Origin: G963677485 sp964519405
GTDB taxonomy: Bacteria; Armatimonadota; HRBIN16
Assembly (NCBI GenBank): GCA_964519405.1
Contig: CAZFLA010000154.1
Coordinates: 1-8,126, forward strand
Direction: 5' to 3'
DNA: 8,126 nucleotides
This document shows positions 6,086-8,126 of this stretch, in pieces. A program made the translations under genes and the position numbers. Numbering within the stretch: the stretch's first letter is position 1; every line of letters begins with the position of its first letter. A model generated the notes under the pieces. That model was not told the DNA's origin and did not search any database. It was given only the letters and a program-made list of their open reading frames with translations.

Positions 6086-6112
6086 TTGATTTGTACACCT
6101 TTATGGTACGAT
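6086..6112 (+). promoter_or_regulatory. Possible promoter of the RCC1-like gene
   Basis: TTGATT (6086-6091, 4 of 6 matches to the -35 consensus) and TACGAT (6107-6112, 4 of 6 matches to the -10) are separated by a short 15-nt spacer. A TG at 6104-6105, one base before the -10, makes it extended. The start codon follows about 40 nt later. The short spacer and moderate matches keep this tentative. Confidence 0.35.
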
Positions 6113-6153
6113 GAAACAGTGCTGACATATTCGACCGATCAGAGGAGAAACGC

Positions 6154-8126
6154 ATGTTACTACGATTTCTTAGACCGGCCATTACGGCTGCTGCTACCAT
6201 AGCTCTATTGCCGTCCTTCGCGTCGGCTAAACCTTTTGAAGTATGGAATACCACCCGAATTAGTCCCATGAATGGTCATGGCGTTATACAAACCGCTGTG
6301 GGCGGACGACACACTGTAGCCTTAAAGTCAGATGGGCATGTAGTGTGTTGGGGTGACGCTAAGTCCGGAAACCTCATCGTTCCATGGCCTAACTCAGGTA
6401 TTGTAGCTGTGGCTGCAGGCACTGAACATACAGTGCTGCTTCGAAGCGATGGCACTGTGACGACTTTTGGAGTGGGGAACACCAACGGATCCGGCAATCA
6501 ACCACTTGTAAATAGCGGGATCAAAGCTATAGCAGCAGGTGATATGCACAGTATGGCTTTGCATACAGATGGCAGTATCGAAGTTTGGGGTGATGATTCA
6601 TATGGCCAAGTGACCAACATCCCACAACCCAATTCTGGATATACAGCAATAGCTGCTGCTGGTAATAGGTGCATGGCGCTTCGCCAAAACGGAAGCGTTG
6701 TTTGTTGGGGTGACGATAGCCAGAACTGGGGTGAAAATACAGTTCCCGAACCAAACAACGGCTTTCAAGCGATCGCTATCAGTCGTTATGCTAGTTTAGG
6801 TTTGAAGAATGATGGCTCAGTGGTGCCTTGGGGACTTATATATCGCAAGGAGATGCCAGATAATTCCATTGTTACCTTACCTACACCAAACACAGGTTTT
6901 GTTGGTATCGCATCGGGAGCAGTAACGCTATTTGCTTGGAAAGCAGACGGATCATTAATATCATTCGGTTATGATCAATGGAACTTCACTCACGAACTAC
7001 CTATCACGGCTAATGTGAAAAGTGTATCTGCTAATGATGATCATGTTGCTGCAGTTATGCGAGATGGTTCTGTCGTGTGTTGGGGGTTAAATAACTACGG
7101 ACAGTCTAGTGCGTATGGCGTGCAGTCCTTTAAAAGCATGTCGTTGGGTTCATATCACGGTGCTGCGGTGCGTGATGACGGAAAGCTCGAGATATGGGGC
7201 GACAACGGATTCAAACAAGCCAAACTACCCGATGGACTTGATAATGCAAACTTCAATAAAGTGGCGTGTGGGTTTTATCATACAGTCGCCATCATGAACG
7301 ATGGCTCATTGAAAGCTTGGGGCGACACAAATGCGGCGAAACTGCCTGCACAAGCCACTGGGTTTCGCGAAGTCGCTGCGGGCAGCGGATATACAGTCGG
7401 CCTGAAATCTGATGGCAGCCTTGATGCCTGGGGATGGAATGGTGACAGCCAAGTAAGTGGAGTGCCATCTGGGACCAACTTTGCTGTTATCTCTGCTGGT
7501 GAAAGCCATGCGTTGGCTTTGACAAATACGGGCGAAATCGTTGCTTGGGGTAATGCCGGAAATGGGAGATGCAGCGTTCCAGAACCTAACTCTGGTTTTA
7601 TGGGTGTGGCTGCAGGATACAACCATAGTTTAGGGTTGAAATCTAATGGCAGCATAGTCGCATGGGGCAGCAACACCAAAGGTCAGTTAAATGTTCCTAA
7701 TCCCAATTCAGGATTCGTAGCAGTCGCTGCAGGTGATGGCTTCAGCATGGGCCTCAAGGCTTCCGGGGAAATCAAGGTTTGGGGTGTGGCGAATGTCCCT
7801 GACCTAAACATCGGATTTAGTTCGATATGTGCAGGTAGATGGGCTATGGGTGGTATGCGGGATTATCGCATGATGAACGGCGTGGCTGGTGTGCATGGTT
7901 TGCCTGTGGCTAATACATCCGGCAAATATGCTCATTTTCAACTGCAGCAGACGGGTTCGGAGTGGCCTGTTCAAATTGATTCAGCTGTGCTTGACGCTCA
8001 TTCCCGTTATTCACTGCCCGTCTTTATTCCAGGGGCTCTAGATATTCGCAGTTCAATGCCCACTTCAACTTCCATCCGGCTTAATGGGGTATTAAATCTG
8101 GATACCGATGTCAACACAGTTTTAGC
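6154..8126 (+). CDS. Secreted RCC1-like beta-propeller protein (3' end outside window)
   Basis: An open frame of 657 codons from ATG 6154 runs to the right edge without a stop. Residues 1-25 are a signal peptide (LLRFLRP, then ITAAATIALLPSFASA with cleavage after ASA). Residues 44-576 consist of about 13 RCC1-type repeats plus a degenerate fourteenth, spaced about 40 residues apart. Each has the core AAGxxHSxxLKxDGSVxxWGD; the first tryptophan is Trp66 and the last Trp543. Several are joined by a P-N-S-G-F linker. Intracellular RCC1 has seven repeats of ~50 residues forming a seven-bladed propeller; this protein is exported, with shorter repeats, so a scaffold, adhesion or ligand-binding role is more likely than nucleotide exchange. 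From residue 577 (VAGVHGLPVANTSG ... SRYSLPVFIPGALDIR) a beta-rich segment resembles the carboxypeptidase-regulatory-like part of the exported protein at 355-1416. The start is supported by AGAGGAGA 5 nt upstream. Long antisense frames here only mirror the repeats. Confidence 0.88.
   Translation, partial: MLLRFLRPAITAAATIALLPSFASAKPFEVWNTTRISPMNGHGVIQTAVGGRHTVALKSDGHVVCWGDAKSGNLIVPWPNSGIVAVAAGTEHTVLLRSDGTVTTFGVGNTNGSGNQPLVNSGIKAIAAGDMHSMALHTDGSIEVWGDDSYGQVTNIPQPNSGYTAIAAAGNRCMALRQNGSVVCWGDDSQNWGENTVPEPNNGFQAIAISRYASLGLKNDGSVVPWGLIYRKEMPDNSIVTLPTPNTGFVGIASGAVTLFAWKADGSLISFGYDQWNFTHELPITANVKSVSANDDHVAAVMRDGSVVCWGLNNYGQSSAYGVQSFKSMSLGSYHGAAVRDDGKLEIWGDNGFKQAKLPDGLDNANFNKVACGFYHTVAIMNDGSLKAWGDTNAAKLPAQATGFREVAAGSGYTVGLKSDGSLDAWGWNGDSQVSGVPSGTNFAVISAGESHALALTNTGEIVAWGNAGNGRCSVPEPNSGFMGVAAGYNHSLGLKSNGSIVAWGSNTKGQLNVPNPNSGFVAVAAGDGFSMGLKASGEIKVWGVANVPDLNIGFSSICAGRWAMGGMRDYRMMNGVAGVHGLPVANTSGKYAHFQLQQTGSEWPVQIDSAVLDAHSRYSLPVFIPGALDIRSSMPTSTSIRLNGVLNLDTDVNTVL
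6283..7881 (+). repeat. Array of 13-14 RCC1-type protein repeats
   Basis: Inside the exported protein, a unit of about 40 codons recurs. In order the units centre on GGRHTVALKSDG, GTEHTVLLRSDG, GDMHSMALHTDG, GNRCMALRQNG, RYASLGLKNDG, AVTLFAWKADG, NDDHVAAVMRDG, GSYHGAAVRDDG, GFYHTVAIMNDG, GSGYTVGLKSDG, GESHALALTNTG, GYNHSLGLKSNG and GDGFSMGLKASG. A last degenerate one (GRWAMGGMRDY) lacks the WG end. Repeats 5, 6 and 14 have diverged most. The DNA copies differ widely in codon use, so this is old divergence and not recent tandem duplication. Confidence 0.8.

Larger units (their letters stand above)
5819..6153. other. Intergenic leader upstream of the RCC1-like gene
   Basis: These 335 bp contain no supported gene; open frames here are short, lack ribosome binding sites and have no recognisable protein content. 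The stretch is more AT-rich than the neighbouring genes. It holds several symmetric elements: a 10-bp palindrome TATCATGATA at 5958-5967, an 11-bp inverted repeat (5978-5988 and 6032-6042), and a second, overlapping stem (TAGGCGCAC at 6027-6035 with GTGCGTCTA at 6050-6058, one G-U). A possible promoter lies at 6086-6112. A weaker alternative is GTGACA (5978-5983) with TATATG (6002-6007), 18 nt apart. The ribosome binding site AGAGGAGA (6141-6148) is close to the start codon at 6154. Confidence 0.6.

Noticed and set aside
5833..6114. Short plus-strand open frames between metY and the RCC1-like gene
   Set aside because: They lack ribosome binding sites, overlap each other in different frames and the inferred regulatory elements, and have low-complexity content unlike any family I know.
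7278..7679. Antisense frame of 133 codons on the minus strand, with similar ones at 6276-6497 and 6498-6758
   Set aside because: They lie inside the RCC1 repeat array and echo its period; no ribosome binding site or independent protein pattern is present.

Overview
The window most resembles a chromosomal segment of a free-living bacterium of the phylum Armatimonadota or a close relative. This placement is an inference. It rests on two exported proteins, one of which ends in a dockerin-like pair of calcium loops of the form DxDxDGxxNLFD...NFG, a style I associate with that phylum. The remaining genes are ordinary housekeeping genes. I see no phage, insertion sequence, CRISPR array, tRNA or rRNA.

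Layout from left to right. (1) Positions 2-331 (+) are the 3' end of a WYL-domain transcriptional regulator cut by the window edge. (2) Positions 355-1416 (-) encode a secreted protein with a C-terminal dockerin-like module, lying tail to tail with the regulator. (3) Positions 1417-1753 are a divergent intergenic region. It holds a good sigma-70-type promoter (TTGACA, 17 nt, extended -10) followed by a structured leader of about 118 nt in front of purA. (4) purA (1754-3067) and a small DUF1844 protein (3116-3451) form one unit, closed by a clear intrinsic terminator at 3470-3494. (5) A two-domain GNAT acetyltransferase (3510-4469) and a metY-type O-acetylhomoserine sulfhydrylase (4482-5771) form a second, translationally coupled unit, closed by a 14-bp-stem terminator at 5779-5818. 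(6) Positions 5819-6153 are a non-coding leader with inverted repeats and a possible promoter. (7) From 6154 to the right edge runs a secreted RCC1-like repeat protein that has no stop in the window.

PurA makes adenylosuccinate for AMP synthesis and MetY makes homocysteine from O-acetylhomoserine and sulfide; the two operons are separated by a terminator and probably regulated independently. The two exported proteins appear to share a similar C-terminal plan: a beta-rich, carboxypeptidase-regulatory-like segment, followed in the complete one by a dockerin-like calcium module. The RCC1 protein is cut off just where that module would be expected.

The least ordinary parts are the purA leader (several hairpins, four copies of CGCTGT, and a strong Shine-Dalgarno sequence 28 nt from the start codon with a hairpin in between), the 13-14 short RCC1 repeats (possibly two seven-bladed propellers), and the GNAT-MetY coupling. 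I did not find a clearly novel multi-gene system.
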